The position numbers and the translations under genes were made by a program. DNA of 64,000 nucleotides. It comes from Loripinus fragilis. Taxonomy: Eukaryota; Mollusca; Bivalvia; Lucinida; Lucinidae. Below the pieces are notes generated by a model. The model had not been told where the DNA came from. It saw nothing but the letters and a program-made list of their open reading frames with translations, and did no database searches. Of the stretch, positions 21,901 to 30,736 are shown piece by piece; the stretch's first letter is position 1; each line of letters starts with the position of its first letter. The stretch is from contig OZ026516.1 in the NCBI GenBank assembly GCA_964019695.1, positions 78,695,018-78,759,017 of the forward strand. The letters run 5' to 3'.

Positions 21901-24900
21901 TTGTCAAGGAATGAAGGGTTCAAGTCAGAGCCTTGGCTGCTGGCATACACAAAGCTTGGATGTAGATGAAGACGGACCAAAATTTACCGTTTATAGCCCC
22001 GCTGGATACATCAGCATAGGCCTTTAAAGGTGGAATTCGTGCATATGTGACATGTAGCTAAATCTCTTGTAGGCCTAACTATAGTAAAACCTGTCTTAAG
22101 CAGCCACTCAAAAAAAATACCAAAAATTGCTTTTCAAGACCGATCATTGCTTAATGCAGGTCAAAAGTATTGCAGAATGCTCCAATGGGAGCATTCTGCA
22201 ATACTTTCGACCTTCATTAAGCTACCATTTACCATTAAGACCTTTGTTTTGTCTATTTTTAAGTGGTAACTTAAGACAGGTTGTACTGTATAGTACTATT
22301 TGTGATCTGCTTGCATTGTTATTGATGCTGATTTATCATCATTTCAGATTCTCACAATGCTGATAGATATAAGGCAGCGGCGAAAAGTAAAATTTTAGCA
22401 GTTCTAGACAGATACAGGGAAACAAACTACTTTAATACTAAGGGCAGGACAGGGGACGCAAGTGATTGTGAAATAGACACATGGATATTTCCCCTTATTC
22501 AGATGGGCCCTTTTGGAATCTGTGATGATGAACATGTGACAAAAACCTTGTTATGTAAAGCTGAGGAGAGTGATAGAATATTTCTAGCATCGGGATATTT
22601 CAATTTAACTGAGGAGTATATAAAAGAGATCTTACATGAGTCTAGAGCTCAATTCCATATTCTTACTGCATCTCCTCTGGTAAGTTTTTCACATTTAATC
22701 CAAGATTTATCTGGCCTAGTCATGAGAAAACCTGTCTTCGGGGTTTCTGACAAAGCGAGTTTCAAACCAGTCTCCTCAGCTACAGAGACTAGCTAGAAAA
22801 TTGAAATTTCGCCTGTACCATTTTTACTTATGATACTTTCTAAAAAGCAAATAACAAAGGTGCTGATCAGTCTGCGCAGGCTGGTCTGCGCCTGTGTTGT
22901 TCGCAAACCCCCGAAGACAGATTTTCTCACGTTTAGTCCCTATTCATTCATGGAAATTTGTGGCTTATGAGTAAGGTAGTAATTATAACCCCTGCAAAAC
23001 AGAGTTTTAGGGGGTATACTGTTTTCAACTTGTCCCTCCTTCTGTCCTGTCATTTCAAGGTTTTGTTGCATAACTTACATAGCTTTTGTCTGATTTTGAA
23101 CAAATTTGCACCACACCTTAACCATTAGACAATACATGTTTGGTAGGAAAAAAGGGACTGAATGATTAGTATTGCAAGAGTTATGCCACTTAGTAATTCT
23201 ATCTGTATGGTGTTGCAATATGGCTAATAGTGCTTACTTTGTGAAATCAACTCCTCCTAGACAGTGCTCCAGGTAATTTTGACTACCATCAGTACCTGTA
23301 CTGGTCCAAATGAAACTTGATCCGTACCAGCTATTTTCAATCCGTACATGTATTAATTTTGGCTAGCCAAATTTTTTATGAAAGCCTATACGTTGTTGCT
23401 GTCTTCAGGTACAGTTTAATTACCCATCAATAAAAATGGCGATGTCCATATACGTATACACGAAGGCAAGAATATTGGAACAGGGATGATCGTTTTTATT
23501 GCCATCTGTAAACAAGCTGCTCCTCAGAGAAATTTCTACTAACTTTCACTTCCTACTTTGGCTGGTTCACATGAAATTACAAAGACCAAACTGATAGCAA
23601 ACTCCCCGAGAGTGGCTTCTGCATACATTTTATTCTGAAAACATGTGTTCTTCAAGGAGGCATGGTAAGGGGACACAACTGAACAGTGGGGAGTTTGTAT
23701 TGTAAACAATATATCAAACAAATAAACATCATACATGTTGCAAGGTGTCTGACTGCTGATCCAGGGGTAGCAAGTCTGATCCCCGCCCTGTCCCATACAT
23801 TCGTGGAGAATGATCATGAAATATTTTCTATGGCCATCCTCCTTCCTTCCCCTGATTCAAGAAGGGTTCTTGTCAGTTACAAGCCAAATATGTTCGGGAA
23901 GTACTGGTTAACCTCTTAGTCAAGCTTGCCCAGGAAAAAAAGTGTGGTAAGGTGAACTGACCATCCCGACTTGACCATAGCTGTTGACTGGGACATTAAG
24001 AATCAAACCAAACAAAAAAAAAAACAAGACGTAATATTTTCATAATTCATCTGGTGGCAGACAATATGAAAATAATACATGTATCAAGCTTTATTTTTGA
24101 ATACGAACACAGTTTTTTTTCAAAAAGCTGTCTAAATACAGGTTAATATACTGAAAGTGTTTTGCTGTTCTGTTGATTTTTTTTTCTTGCAGGCAAATGG
24201 TTTCTATGGCTCGAGAGGTATATCTGGCTATATACCAGACTCCTACACATATATAGCAAAACAGTTTTTACAGCAAGTGTGTTCATATTGCCAGGACAAT
24301 AGAATATCAATGTATGAGTATTATCGAAGTCATTGGACTTTCCACTGTAAGGGACTCTGGTACTACCTGCCTAACTCTGCATTACCAGTCTTAACTTTTA
24401 TAGGATCTCCTAACTTTGGTAAGTCAAAAATGTATAGAAAAGTTACTGAACTCTTGACTTTCCACTGTAAGGGACAGGCATAGGTTTAGATAAGCAAAAT
24501 TTGTCAGTGTAAAATTGTAAATATTTTCTTATCAATAACTTAAAGCACATGTTTTGGGTGCCCAAAAGAACTGTCTCATTGCAACGGTTCTTTTGAGCAC
24601 CCACAACATATGTTTTGGTAGATAAATAAGAAAAAAAAATTGTTTTGTTATACACTTATAACTATAGTCCTGAAGGGACAAATCCCTCGTAGAGCCCATG
24701 CCTTGTTATGCATATGATAGTGTAGTATCAATTCTGCTGTATAATGCTCAGGTACTCTTGAGTATATGCATCGATGCACGAAAACTGCATCTGCATCAGT
24801 CAGTGTTATCCTGTGAGGAGCCTGGTTGCTCAGTGATAGAGTGCTTGACTCAAGACTCAAGGGGTTGTGGGTTCAAGCAATGAGCAGACACTTCATGACC

Positions 24901-27900
24901 TCCACATAGTACTGGCTCAACTCAGGAAGACCCCTCTAACTATCTTCCTGTACACCTAAACCTCCGAAGAGTTCCAGTATATACCAGGAGCTGACTGAAA
25001 AAATGTTGACTGGAATGTTAAGAATGAGATCATTGCTATCATGTTAACCTGAAAGTTTTTCAAACTCTATTCTAGTTCCTGGTGATATTTCTATGTCCCT
25101 GCGAAGCATGATCGACACATAGGGATCATGACTCTGTACCTCCGCGGCATCACACTTTTGGTTTCCTATAAATAACTTTTGAAGGGATGCATCAATTCCA
25201 TTCAAAGATTACAGGAGGCTAAAATATCATAAAATACAGGTCAAGTTTGAATTTGGATATCATTAGCAAAATTTTGACTGAGTTATGGCCCTTTTTTGAC
25301 TTAGTTTTCGGCTAAATTTCAGTTTCTGGTCAGTAACTTTTAAAATGATGCACCATTTTCATTCAAAATTTACAAAAGGGTTAAGCATCATTAAATACAG
25401 GTCAAGTTCAAATTTGGAGATAATCCTTAAAATTGACTGAGTTATGTTGCTTTTTTTACTTGAGTTTTGGGTAATGCAAATTAAAGCTATATTGGCTTTT
25501 TTGTGTGTAATGAACTGCACATTTTCCTCAAGCTATTATTTCTGACAACAACTCTATAGGCCAAGATTGCCTAGTGCCTGTAGATAAGCATGTGTCATAT
25601 AATTGACGGGCGTTGTACTACACTTGAGAATTTTTTTTTAAACAATCACCTTAATCAGTCAGACAATCTAATTTTGTCTGGTCAGGATGCCGGCACCACT
25701 GGTTGTTCACTGCACACCCAGATAAGCAGTCTAATTTTTACAAGTGGGATTTTGGCTTAAGAAATGATAACAAAATCAATTTGAGTTGAGAGATTTATCT
25801 AACTCTAGTGCATGTATATTTACAAACAAGACAATAAATGTAGGTACATGTATGTGAGTGGATATTAACCAATGCCAGCTATGGATAAATCAGGTCAAAT
25901 GGGCACTAAGAAATAGACAGAAAGAAAGCTATGGTCCTCATTTCTTTTGCTTGTATTGTAGGTATCTGACTATAGATATTAATAAGTGGTTCAGAACATT
26001 TACTCCATCTAAGCAAACCTGCTATGGGAATAGAACTTACTCCCTCATAACAGATGGGAAACTATCTGAACTTGTTTTGGACGGAATTATTTTATATACC
26101 TCAGCTTGGATCCAGATCAGGACCGACAGTACACTTTTCACTCTTTCGTCCCACAATTAAGCGACTAACATTTTAGATATGCTCAAAATACATGACGCAT
26201 CTAGGCAAACTTGCCTTGGGAATAAAACTCACTCCCTCATAGCAGACGGTATGTAATTTGAACACTAGTAATCAAAAAGATGATCCCAATTAAAGAGTTA
26301 ATAATCTGCCTCTCACAATATATGAACTTCTGTTTGTTGAAAAAGTTCAGCTAACTTCACACACAATAGGCAAAACCTGCCATAGGAGATTCACCCCTCC
26401 ATGAAGGTGGAAGAAATATGAACTATTGTTCTTATTATCTAAGCAGCAAAATCAACATTTATCAGTAATTATTCCTAGTACACACTCTTAATTAAGGATG
26501 CAGATAAAGGAAACCTTCCTTTAACAAGTTCTAGGAAAAACCTTCCCAAAACCTCAGACATTAAAAGTGTGGACTGAAACAATGACCAACATGCAATTTA
26601 CACAATATGTGAGAAAAGAATTAATTTTAATAATTCCAACAGTGAGAAAGTCTCCTCAATAAAGTTACCAAATATTGTTTTGCTTTAATCCCCACTGAAA
26701 AGTGTATTCTACCCCCCCCCCTAAACGCAAGGAATGCCTTGGACTAATTAATTAATTAATTCTTATCAGATACCTTTCATATATGTTTGCTCTGTGCTGA
26801 TCTCCTGCTGAATACTGGGCAGCTCAGGTGCCTCTCCTAATAATGAATACACATTCTCAGTAACTAGATCACCTGATCTTATCCTGGCCTTTTGATTGGT
26901 TAATAATAGAACCTTCTACCTGGCAGAGTACCAAACTATCTGCTCTACCCAGGAAATAGTGTATAATCCCAGAAGTATCACTTTCCATTGCCAAATATGG
27001 CTCAGGCTCATCAAAATATTTTCTAAAACTTAATATTTTTGGGGATCTAAAGCTAAAACTAAGCATTTCTCAACAATTCATAAGTGTCCATAATTCTGGT
27101 GGTAAAAAGTTTCTGAAGTTTACATAATTAATCTCAGACCCAAAATTCCTTGCTAAAAATAGCTCTTACCTTGGAAACAAAGATAAGCAGAATTTTTAGA
27201 GAGGAAGATAGGTTTCCACTCTTTATCAAAAGGTGTCCACTTGTGCTGGTTTAGATTGATAACAGATATTTAGACTCCTTAAAATTATAAGATTTCATAA
27301 CCTGATATTACCAAAAGATTTCAAACTCTGAAAAGTTATGATTTCCTTAAAAGTTCTGATCATAAATGAGTTTACCAAAGGGAAATAATCCAGCCAGGTA
27401 AAATGAGCTTTACTGATTGGATTATCACTCTTTTATACTCCAAAACTTACATGTTTGGTTACTTTACATCCAAGTCAACAATTTAACAATCATGTCAGGA
27501 CCACTTCCCGTCCACCTGGGTTGAACCATCAAAATGTCCTGCTCAAGGACACAACACAATGACTTAGCCAGCAGTGAGTCTCGAACTAGCAACCCTTCGA
27601 TCTCCAGTCCAACACTCTACCAAATGAGCCTCTGTGCTCATTTCTTACATGTATGTTAACTGCAGTCAGAATTATAGGAAACAAGTTATTTACAAAACTA
27701 CATCAATTTTCCGCTAATATCCAACATAGTAGACTAGTCACAGCAAATGTGAATTCTACAACACATGACAATGTTCATGGTTTTTGCAAAAGATGCTAGT
27801 CAAGCGTTATTATAGTCCTATATTGAAGTGTAAATTGTTGTTTCAGGCTATCGATCAGTGTACAGAGATTTAGAATGTCAGCTAGCTGTTATAACCAACA

Positions 27901-30468
27901 ACTGTGATCTACAAAAACAATTAAAACAGGTGAGAAACCAATACAAGGACAAATAAAATGAGCCGTGACATGTAATTTTTAACAATGTGACATTTTGACA
28001 TGTGTAGACTCAGATGAGCCTTTACAGCCTTCTTTTAGTTGTAAAAACTCCAAATGATGTTCAGTCAGTAGCTTAACAGTCACAGAATATTCAAGCGACA
28101 AGCAAATGTTCTGATCAGACTGCGCGTATGCGCAGGCTGATCTGAGGCTTTGCTGGTCGCACATTCCACATTGTTGGAAATCTCATGCACTGGCTCAAAT
28201 AATAATTTGTGGAAATGATAATATAGTCAAAGCGAGGCTTACATTGGACTTAAATCTCTCTTGCGCCAAGGACTTTAGGAACCTGAATTCTATGGCGACT
28301 TGGTGTTTAAATTGAAGAAGACTGTTGGCTCTAGTTTTTTTTTTAGCTCAGTTCATTAAAATAAATTCCCATTATAAAAAGATTGGCTATAACATTAATA
28401 TATTGCAACAGACTGCATGCTAGGTGGTCAACCCAATCACGGTTGGCAACTTTGCTTTCCTCTTTAGGGACCTGATGCTTTGGCTGTTGTCAGGGCTAAA
28501 ATGAGTTCTCAAGACACACATTTAAACACTATTAGGTCTAGTTGCATTTTTCTTCAAAAATGAAATAAGAGTTACTGAAACCCTTATATTTGCAGCGTCA
28601 AGTTGTAAGCACATGCCTATTTGCGTACACTTAGTACGCCCCTGTTTGTAATATTTCATTTTGCATCTTCATCATATTCAGATATATATATGGAAATTTT
28701 CAATTATTTATGGTTTCACTTTCCCCCAAACAAAGAAATTGTGTTTCTTTGCCCTATATTTAGGCATAGCCAGTGGGCTGTGCTTGAACTGCAACAGGTG
28801 GGGTCCTAACACTATGATGCATCATGCAGCAAGCTGCCCATATATATTTAGCAGGAATGATTTGGGCCATATTTGGCCTCCATATGCTTTAAATTTAGAA
28901 TTAGCTTTTCTTTTCCCTTTTTTTTTCTTCTGTCAAATGAAATAAAAGCCATCAAACTGTCAATGGCACCCAAAATTACCTACATTGATGGGGTTTCTCA
29001 TACTTTTGAAAACCCTTATAGCCTACCCTGATGAGTTGTTTTGGGGGAGTATAGGTTTGCTTGATTTGATTTTTACAACTGCAGCAAAGGCCACCATTAG
29101 TTATGAAAAGAAAATCCAGGAACTGTATCAATATCAGTCAATCACTGGCTCTTCTTTCAAAAAGTAATCTACTTCACATAAAGATAATCTACCCCTTAAG
29201 CTTAAGCTTTGATGGATACTAAAGCATTTTTGAATTGATATTTGATAATTAAGTAAATAAAATAGAAGGGGTAGAAAAGGTTGATATATCCTTGCAAACT
29301 TAATATATCAGGGTCATTTTTTATGTTCGTAGAATCTGGCTGTATCTCTACAAATATGGAATTTACAATAACATAAGTATATATTTTTTTGAAGATATAG
29401 CTTGTGTCTATCAACTGATGTAAATTTTACATCATTAGCGTTTAGTTCAGTCAAGATATATATATAGGGCATATTAAAGGACACTGCCCAAAATTCTTGT
29501 CATTTTAAGTATGCAGTCAACAGGAAATTAAATGCTATTAAGTTTCATTCGCTATGATAAAATAAGTATTTGCCAAGACAATTTTTCTTTTGCACCATCA
29601 AAATTATTCGTTCAAAAGCTAATCATAGAAAAGTACAACAAAACTATAAGCATAGTGTTTGCTCTTCTATAACAATTTGAAAGCACCCATCAATATACCA
29701 AAATAATCACAGTCAAGTGCTGGTTAATATGCCTGTTAAAATTAGGATTATGAACAAATATTTAAATTTCTTATGATTTTGCATAGCCCATGAGATATAT
29801 GATCATTCGTCAGTTATTATATTGATGTATCGATTACAGCGTGTACCTGGCAACTTCCCGTACTGTCATACCCCCATGTTATATAAAGTGGGTGGGGTAA
29901 ATCAAATCCAGATGGAACAACCAATAACAATCTGATCTGCATAATTTTTTTATTGCAGTGATTCCAGCACCTGTTAAAAGGCACAAAAACAGTTTTAATG
30001 TATTTTTAGCTCACCAGAGCCGAATGCTCGGGATGAGCTTATAGGACAGGACTCATCTGCACTTTAATTGTTTACATACAACATTAAAAAGCTTTCGACA
30101 TGATTATATTGTTCATCAAATTTTGATTCTTTACATGAGCCGTGACATGTGCAGCTTCCCATTAAGCTTAGAAACTCCAAATAATGTTTGGTCAGTAGCT
30201 TAACAATCATAGAATATTCAAGCGACAAGCAAAGGCTCTGATCAGACTGCGCCTATGCACAGGCTGGTCTAAGTCTTTGCAGGCTGCACATACCACATTG
30301 TTGGAAATCTCATGTCGCGGCTCACATGTTTTTTTTGTTTTATTTCAGGAACATGAGCGCTTGTTTCAGTCTTCCACACAAGTTACAGAAAAGACATTCC
30401 TCACTGAGGAACGATATATCCCTCTCTGGGTCCGCCTAGTTAATCCAATTATAAAACATTTCTTCTGA
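9904..30468 (+). CDS. PGS1: PGS1, phosphatidylglycerophosphate synthase, mitochondrial (5'-partial, 7 exons)
   Basis: Transfers phosphatidyl from CDP-diacylglycerol to glycerol-3-phosphate, the committed step to phosphatidylglycerol and cardiolipin, in the mitochondrion (family knowledge). Exons seen: 9904-9981, 13396-13685, 18201-18379, 22348-22679, 24193-24418, 27847-27929, 30349-30468. They join to 1308 nt, 435 residues plus TGA, with GT..AG introns and matching phases. The human protein has about 556 residues, so roughly 120 N-terminal residues (start, targeting sequence) are missing and lie in exons not recognised here. Phospholipase D-superfamily signatures in order (numbered on this partial chain): ASLYLGT near 13-19, LLDHTRGSRG in exon 2, first HKD motif H109-K111-D116, ANLSDSYFTNRQDRY from 124, SGYFNLT in exon 4, second HxK at H344/K346, GSPNFG at 364-369, and a C-terminus ending IIKHFF. 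No disabling change is visible, so the gene looks functional. Confidence 0.96.
9963..10195 (+). repeat. 49-bp minisatellite containing the PGS1 splice donor, block 1
   Basis: Unit: tctcttgagacagaattg, then gtaagttagttggtttctat, then ctacagtcaa. The first unit is the real exon end and donor (gtaagt at 9982). Further gtaagt sites are at 10031, 10080, 10132 and 10177. Identity with the coding copy runs across the exon/intron junction, so the array arose by tandem duplication spanning the donor site. Confidence 0.93.
10196..10679 (+). mobile_element. Penelope-like element 3' tail inserted in the minisatellite
   Basis: About 480 bp matching the tail at 39895, 61986 and elsewhere: ccggggtttacctgttgg..., 'gatgatgcattgataagtta', ..., ending cttgattgtatcgattcctgatctttg...cttacttt. 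The minisatellite phase continues on either side (..agttggttt / tttctatctac), showing insertion after the array had formed. Confidence 0.85.
10680..10893 (+). repeat. 49-bp splice-donor minisatellite, block 2
   Basis: Continuation of the same array after the Penelope insertion, with gtaagt at 10714, 10763, 10820 and 10869. Each unit also holds tttctatctacag, an acceptor-like sequence, upstream of a 23-nt copy of the exon end. Confidence 0.93.
11188..11391 (-). mobile_element. tRNA-derived SINE (type B) with 11-bp TSD
   Basis: Reverse-strand copy. Body has tRNA-like A and B boxes (reverse of 'ggttcagtggtagagtgctt' and 'cgggttcgagcctcacc'), then a shared 3' region ending in gatgggatgtaaagaa and a short A/C-rich tail. 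Flanked by direct repeats attttatttgt at 11177-11187 and 11392-11402. It is not a functional tRNA gene: the sequence beyond the B box is SINE body and copies recur in the window. Confidence 0.88.
11403..13395. other. PGS1 intron sequence, no feature recognised
   Basis: AT-rich intron. Short open frames here have no recognisable protein similarity. No repeat family shared with the rest of the window was seen, apart from the tandem 'cagtattttc' pair near 13000. Confidence 0.5.
13396..13685 (+). CDS. PGS1: PGS1 exon carrying the first HKD catalytic motif
   Basis: Acceptor ttttcag ends at 13395; donor gtaagt starts at 13686. 290 nt, entering in phase 0 and ending with two bases of a Gly codon. 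It encodes LLDHTRGSRG (PGS1 hallmark), HTPDLRGWLKRFVPERF, and THMKIYLVD, which contains the H-x-K-x4-D catalytic motif of the phospholipase D superfamily. Confidence 0.96.
14308..15974. mobile_element. Non-autonomous TIR DNA element (hAT-like), 1.67 kb
   Basis: Ends cagggtttgcgcta / tagcgcggaccctg (12 of 14 pair), flanked by aataa at 14303-14307 and 15975-15979. Subterminal TTCGCCA/CGCCAAA motifs cluster near both ends (14340-14455 and 15870-15910) in opposite orientation. No transposase frame is seen. Lies in a PGS1 intron. Class inferred from CAGGG ends; a 5-bp TSD could also mean another superfamily. Confidence 0.65.
15987..17527 (+). mobile_element. Tc1-like transposon, defective
   Basis: Inverted ends ttgatagggatcac (left, from ~15998) and gtgatccctatcaa (right, to ~17516), extending to ctact/agtag at 15987 and 17527. 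Length 1541 bp is normal for Tc1. Transposase remnants run + from ~16300 to 17280; the best stretch, 16630-17094, reads HDRW, DWMPVLLTDGSKFCLDFTDR and VWRMP. The second catalytic Asp segment and the PIEHAWD-type region are broken by substitutions and frameshifts (EHAWE is in another frame near 17092), and stops lie upstream. It is a dead copy. Confidence 0.88.
16630..17094 (+). pseudogene. Tc1-family transposase remnant
   Basis: The central catalytic region of a Tc1 transposase is readable (first Asp in LLTDGSKF; RQLVWRMP; DRYGKVSVMVLAGIS, normally VMVWAGIS). The usual MDDNARPHRA block reads IGNAALVNRSQ, so the second catalytic Asp is lost, and the frame then shifts before the third acidic residue. 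Flanking frames hold N- and C-terminal pieces with stops. Confidence 0.88.
17676..18060 (+). mobile_element. Helentron-like 5' end fragment
   Basis: Begins tttttagctcacctgagc with the pairing partner gctcaaggtgag right after it (hairpin 17683-17711), followed by 'cttcgtccgtcatccatcca' and two diverged core units containing 'tgaaccactggtcc' (~17783 and ~17925). Same 5' end as 7428 and 30933. No 3' end is seen. Confidence 0.6.
18201..18379 (+). CDS. PGS1: PGS1 exon, ANLSDSYFTNRQDRY segment
   Basis: Acceptor tttgtttcag ends at 18200; donor gtgagt starts at 18380. 179 nt; the first base completes Gly123 and the last base starts the next split codon. It encodes the conserved stretch after the first HKD motif (GANLSDSYF, NRQDRY), closely matching vertebrate PGS1. 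Confidence 0.96.
18466..18871. repeat. 92-bp direct repeat pair around a 220-bp spacer
   Basis: The segment starting cctgtaatatataatgaaat and ending ggataaaaggcaagtg occurs at ~18467-18558 and ~18779-18870, nearly identical. The spacer contains an inverted pair catgtaatag / ctattacatg. May be a tiny LTR-like (TRIM/SMART-like) unit or a local duplication; no coding content. Confidence 0.7.
18872..19785. other. PGS1 intron sequence, no feature recognised
   Basis: No family shared with other parts of the window and no conserved open frame. A short repeated 'atagg'-rich stretch lies at 18970-19060. Confidence 0.4.
20481..21131. mobile_element. Foldback element with two hairpins sharing one arm motif
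   Basis: Left hairpin: arms 20481-20524 and 20580-20622, almost perfect, with 'gagggtgatagtcgaaaata' in the left arm. Right hairpin: arms 21041-21063 and 21109-21130 (ctgatattt..gactatcaccc). The motif gggtgatagtc thus occurs four times, alternating orientation. No coding region. Confidence 0.75.
21185..21405 (+). mobile_element. tRNA-derived SINE (type B) with head-to-head start
   Basis: SINE body from ~21208: ggtggctcagtgatagagtg (A-box region), gcgggttcgagtctcac (B-box region), 3' end gttgatgggatgtaaagaa and an (AAAC)n tail. In front, 21185-21205 is an inverted copy of the SINE start, giving a perfect 21-bp palindrome with a 4-nt loop (21185-21205 / 21210-21230). Confidence 0.85.
22081..22292. 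mobile_element. Palindromic MITE, Tc1/mariner-type ends
   Basis: Outer inverted repeats agtaaaacctgtcttaag (22083-22100) and cttaagacaggttgtact (22269-22287 region), TA at both borders; inner hairpin of ~35-bp arms around 22180 (tattgcagaatgctcc / ggagcattctgcaata). Sits just 55 bp upstream of the PGS1 exon at 22348. Confidence 0.8.
22348..22679 (+). CDS. PGS1: PGS1 exon, central region with SGYFNLT
   Basis: Acceptor catttcag ends at 22347; donor gtaagt starts at 22680. 332 nt; two bases complete Asp183, then 110 codons ending in phase 0. It encodes WIFPLIQMGPFGI, LASGYFNLTEEY and ILTASPL, the second half-domain entry of PGS1. Confidence 0.96.
22721..22932. mobile_element. MITE with ~30-bp TIRs
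   Basis: Left end catgagaaaacctgtcttcg (22721-22740) and right end cgaagacagattttctcacg (to ~22932) are inverted copies. Interior has 'gatcagtctgcgcaggctgg', a motif shared with the MITEs at 27959 and 30136. Lies 41 bp downstream of the donor of the 22348-22679 exon. Confidence 0.75.
22985..23260 (+). mobile_element. Helentron-like 5' end fragment
   Basis: aacccctgcaaaacagagtt followed at once by the pairing ttagggggtata, then a C/T-rich stretch (cttgtccctccttctgtcct). Same design as the 5' ends at 1216 and 32176. No core array or 3' end identified. Confidence 0.5.
23720..24025 (+). mobile_element. tRNA-derived SINE (type A), 5'-diverged
   Basis: Closely matches the SINE at 50704-51037 from gtgtctgactgctgatccag onward: B-box-like gcaagtctgatcccc, 'tcgtggagaatgatcatgaa', 'gaagggttcttgtcagttac', and an A/C tail at ~24000-24025. 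The A-box end is degraded. Confidence 0.8.
24193..24418 (+). CDS. PGS1: PGS1 exon carrying the second HKD-type motif
   Basis: Acceptor ttttcttgcag ends at 24192; donor gtaagt starts at 24419. 226 nt: 75 codons plus one base of a Gly codon. It encodes NGFYGSRGISGYIP, WTFHCKGLWYYLP (second H-x-K) and IGSPNFG. As in vertebrate PGS1, the second motif lacks the usual Asp after H-x-K. Twenty bases of this exon (24336-24355, over the H-x-K codons) recur at 24456-24475 in the intron. Confidence 0.96.
24336..24475 (+). repeat. 20-bp copy of the HKD-motif coding sequence in the downstream intron
   Basis: gactttccactgtaagggac occurs in the exon (24336-24355, coding TFHCKG) and again at 24456-24475 in the intron, exactly 120 bp later, with no mismatch. 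Confidence 0.9.
24515..24640. mobile_element. Palindromic MITE
   Basis: Arms gttttgggtgcccaaaagaa (24551-24570) and the matching right arm (ggttcttttgagcacccac, ~24586-24604) with a short loop; outer similarity extends through acatgtttt / aacatatg and cttat / ataag. No coding. Confidence 0.75.
24815..25030 (+). mobile_element. tRNA-derived SINE (type B), diverged
   Basis: ttgctcagtgatagagtgct and ttgtgggttcaagcaatgag mark the A and B regions; the 3' part (gttgactggaatgttaagaa) is a diverged version of the SINE B end. A portion of the B-box-downstream segment is deleted. Confidence 0.7.
25080..25490 (+). repeat. Two-unit tandem core repeat
   Basis: Two ~170-bp units sharing 'taaatacaggtcaagttcaa' type sequence and 'attgactgagttatg'. 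Looks like the core of another tandem-core element; ends not identified. Confidence 0.5.
25491..27445. other. PGS1 intron sequence, no clear feature
   Basis: Contains a local repeat (aactt.ctccctcata.cagacgg at ~26036 and ~26228) and a C run at 26714-26722. The open frame at 25858-26160 has no recognisable similarity and is not supported as a gene. Confidence 0.4.
27455..27643 (-). mobile_element. tRNA-derived SINE (type B) with 9-bp TSD
   Basis: Reverse copy: tgagtctcgaac (B box, reversed) and ctccagtccaacactctacc (A region, reversed). Flanked by cttacatgt at 27446-27454 and 27644-27652. Confidence 0.85.
27847..27929 (+). CDS. PGS1: PGS1 exon, 27 residues
   Basis: Acceptor gtttcag ends at 27846; donor gtgaga starts at 27930. 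83 nt: two bases complete Gly369, then 27 codons ending in phase 0. It encodes RSVYRDLECQLAVITNN, aligning to the RDLEAQIAIVTEN segment of the family. Confidence 0.94.
27959..28197 (+). mobile_element. MITE, tgagcc...ggctca family, copy 1
   Basis: Ends tgagccgtgacatg and catgcactggctca. Interior shared with copy 2: 'gtcagtagcttaacagtcac', 'aatattcaagcgacaagcaa', 'gatcagactgcgc'. Starts 29 bp after the exon ending at 27929. A diverged half copy is at ~21697-21770. Confidence 0.85.
28205..28495 (+). mobile_element. Penelope-like element fragment
   Basis: Translates in pieces to KKIGYNINILQQTAC, VNPITVGNFAFLF, matching the C-terminal part of the family's ORF (see 51810-53550), then the tail start ctgatgctttggctgttgtc. 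Broken by stops. Confidence 0.75.
28496..30005. other. PGS1 intron sequence, no feature recognised
   Basis: Several short open frames, none with recognisable similarity. AT-rich, no shared repeat found. Confidence 0.4.
30006..30065 (+). mobile_element. Helentron-like 5' end relic
   Basis: tttttagctcaccagagccg followed by the partly pairing gctcgggatgagctt. Only about 60 bp of the ctcacctgagc-type end remain. Confidence 0.5.
30136..30324 (+). mobile_element. MITE, tgagcc...ggctca family, copy 2
   Basis: Ends tgagccgtgacatg and catgtcgcggctca, with the same interior as copy 1. Its right end is 24 bp before the terminal PGS1 exon, so the remaining polypyrimidine tract and acceptor directly follow the MITE. 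Confidence 0.87.
30349..30468 (+). CDS. PGS1: PGS1 terminal exon and stop
   Basis: Acceptor ttttatttcag ends at 30348. 40 codons including TGA at 30466-30468. It encodes LWVRLVNPIIKHFF, the typical C-terminus of metazoan PGS1. No clear AATAAA is visible before the palindrome at 30509, so the transcript end is not located. Confidence 0.95.
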   Translation, partial: EHERLFQSSTQVTEKTFLTEERYIPLWVRLVNPIIKHFF

Positions 30469-30508
30469 TCCACCTTTTTCTGCAGAGCAACAGCATCAAA
30501 AGCCTTTT

Positions 30509-30736
30509 ACTGTCGTGCCTACCAAGAGTGACAGTGACGTAATATTTTGTTTACTATTGTTTAGTAAAAGATTAACTTTTCAACTCCACTTGAGCTAACG
30601 GGAATCAATAGATCACTTGTGTGTTAATCCTATCCTGCAGATAGGATTAAAACTCAAGTGATCTATCAATTATAAATCCCTAATATTGTTGTAAACAAAA
30701 CATGACGTCACTGTCACTCTTGGCTGGCAGGACAGT
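30509..30736. mobile_element. Long palindrome (MITE) just after the PGS1 stop codon
   Basis: Outer arms: actgtcgtgcc, ccaagagtgacagtgacgt (from 30509) against acgtcactgtcactcttgg, ggcaggacagt (to 30736). Inner arms: gatcacttg...ttaatcctatc and gataggattaa...caagtgatc around ctgca at ~30634-30638. Starts 41 bp after the stop, so it probably lies in the 3' UTR. Confidence 0.8.

Noticed and set aside
25858..26160. 100-codon open frame in a PGS1 intron
   Set aside because: No recognisable similarity, and it lies wholly between two well-supported PGS1 exons without splice evidence.
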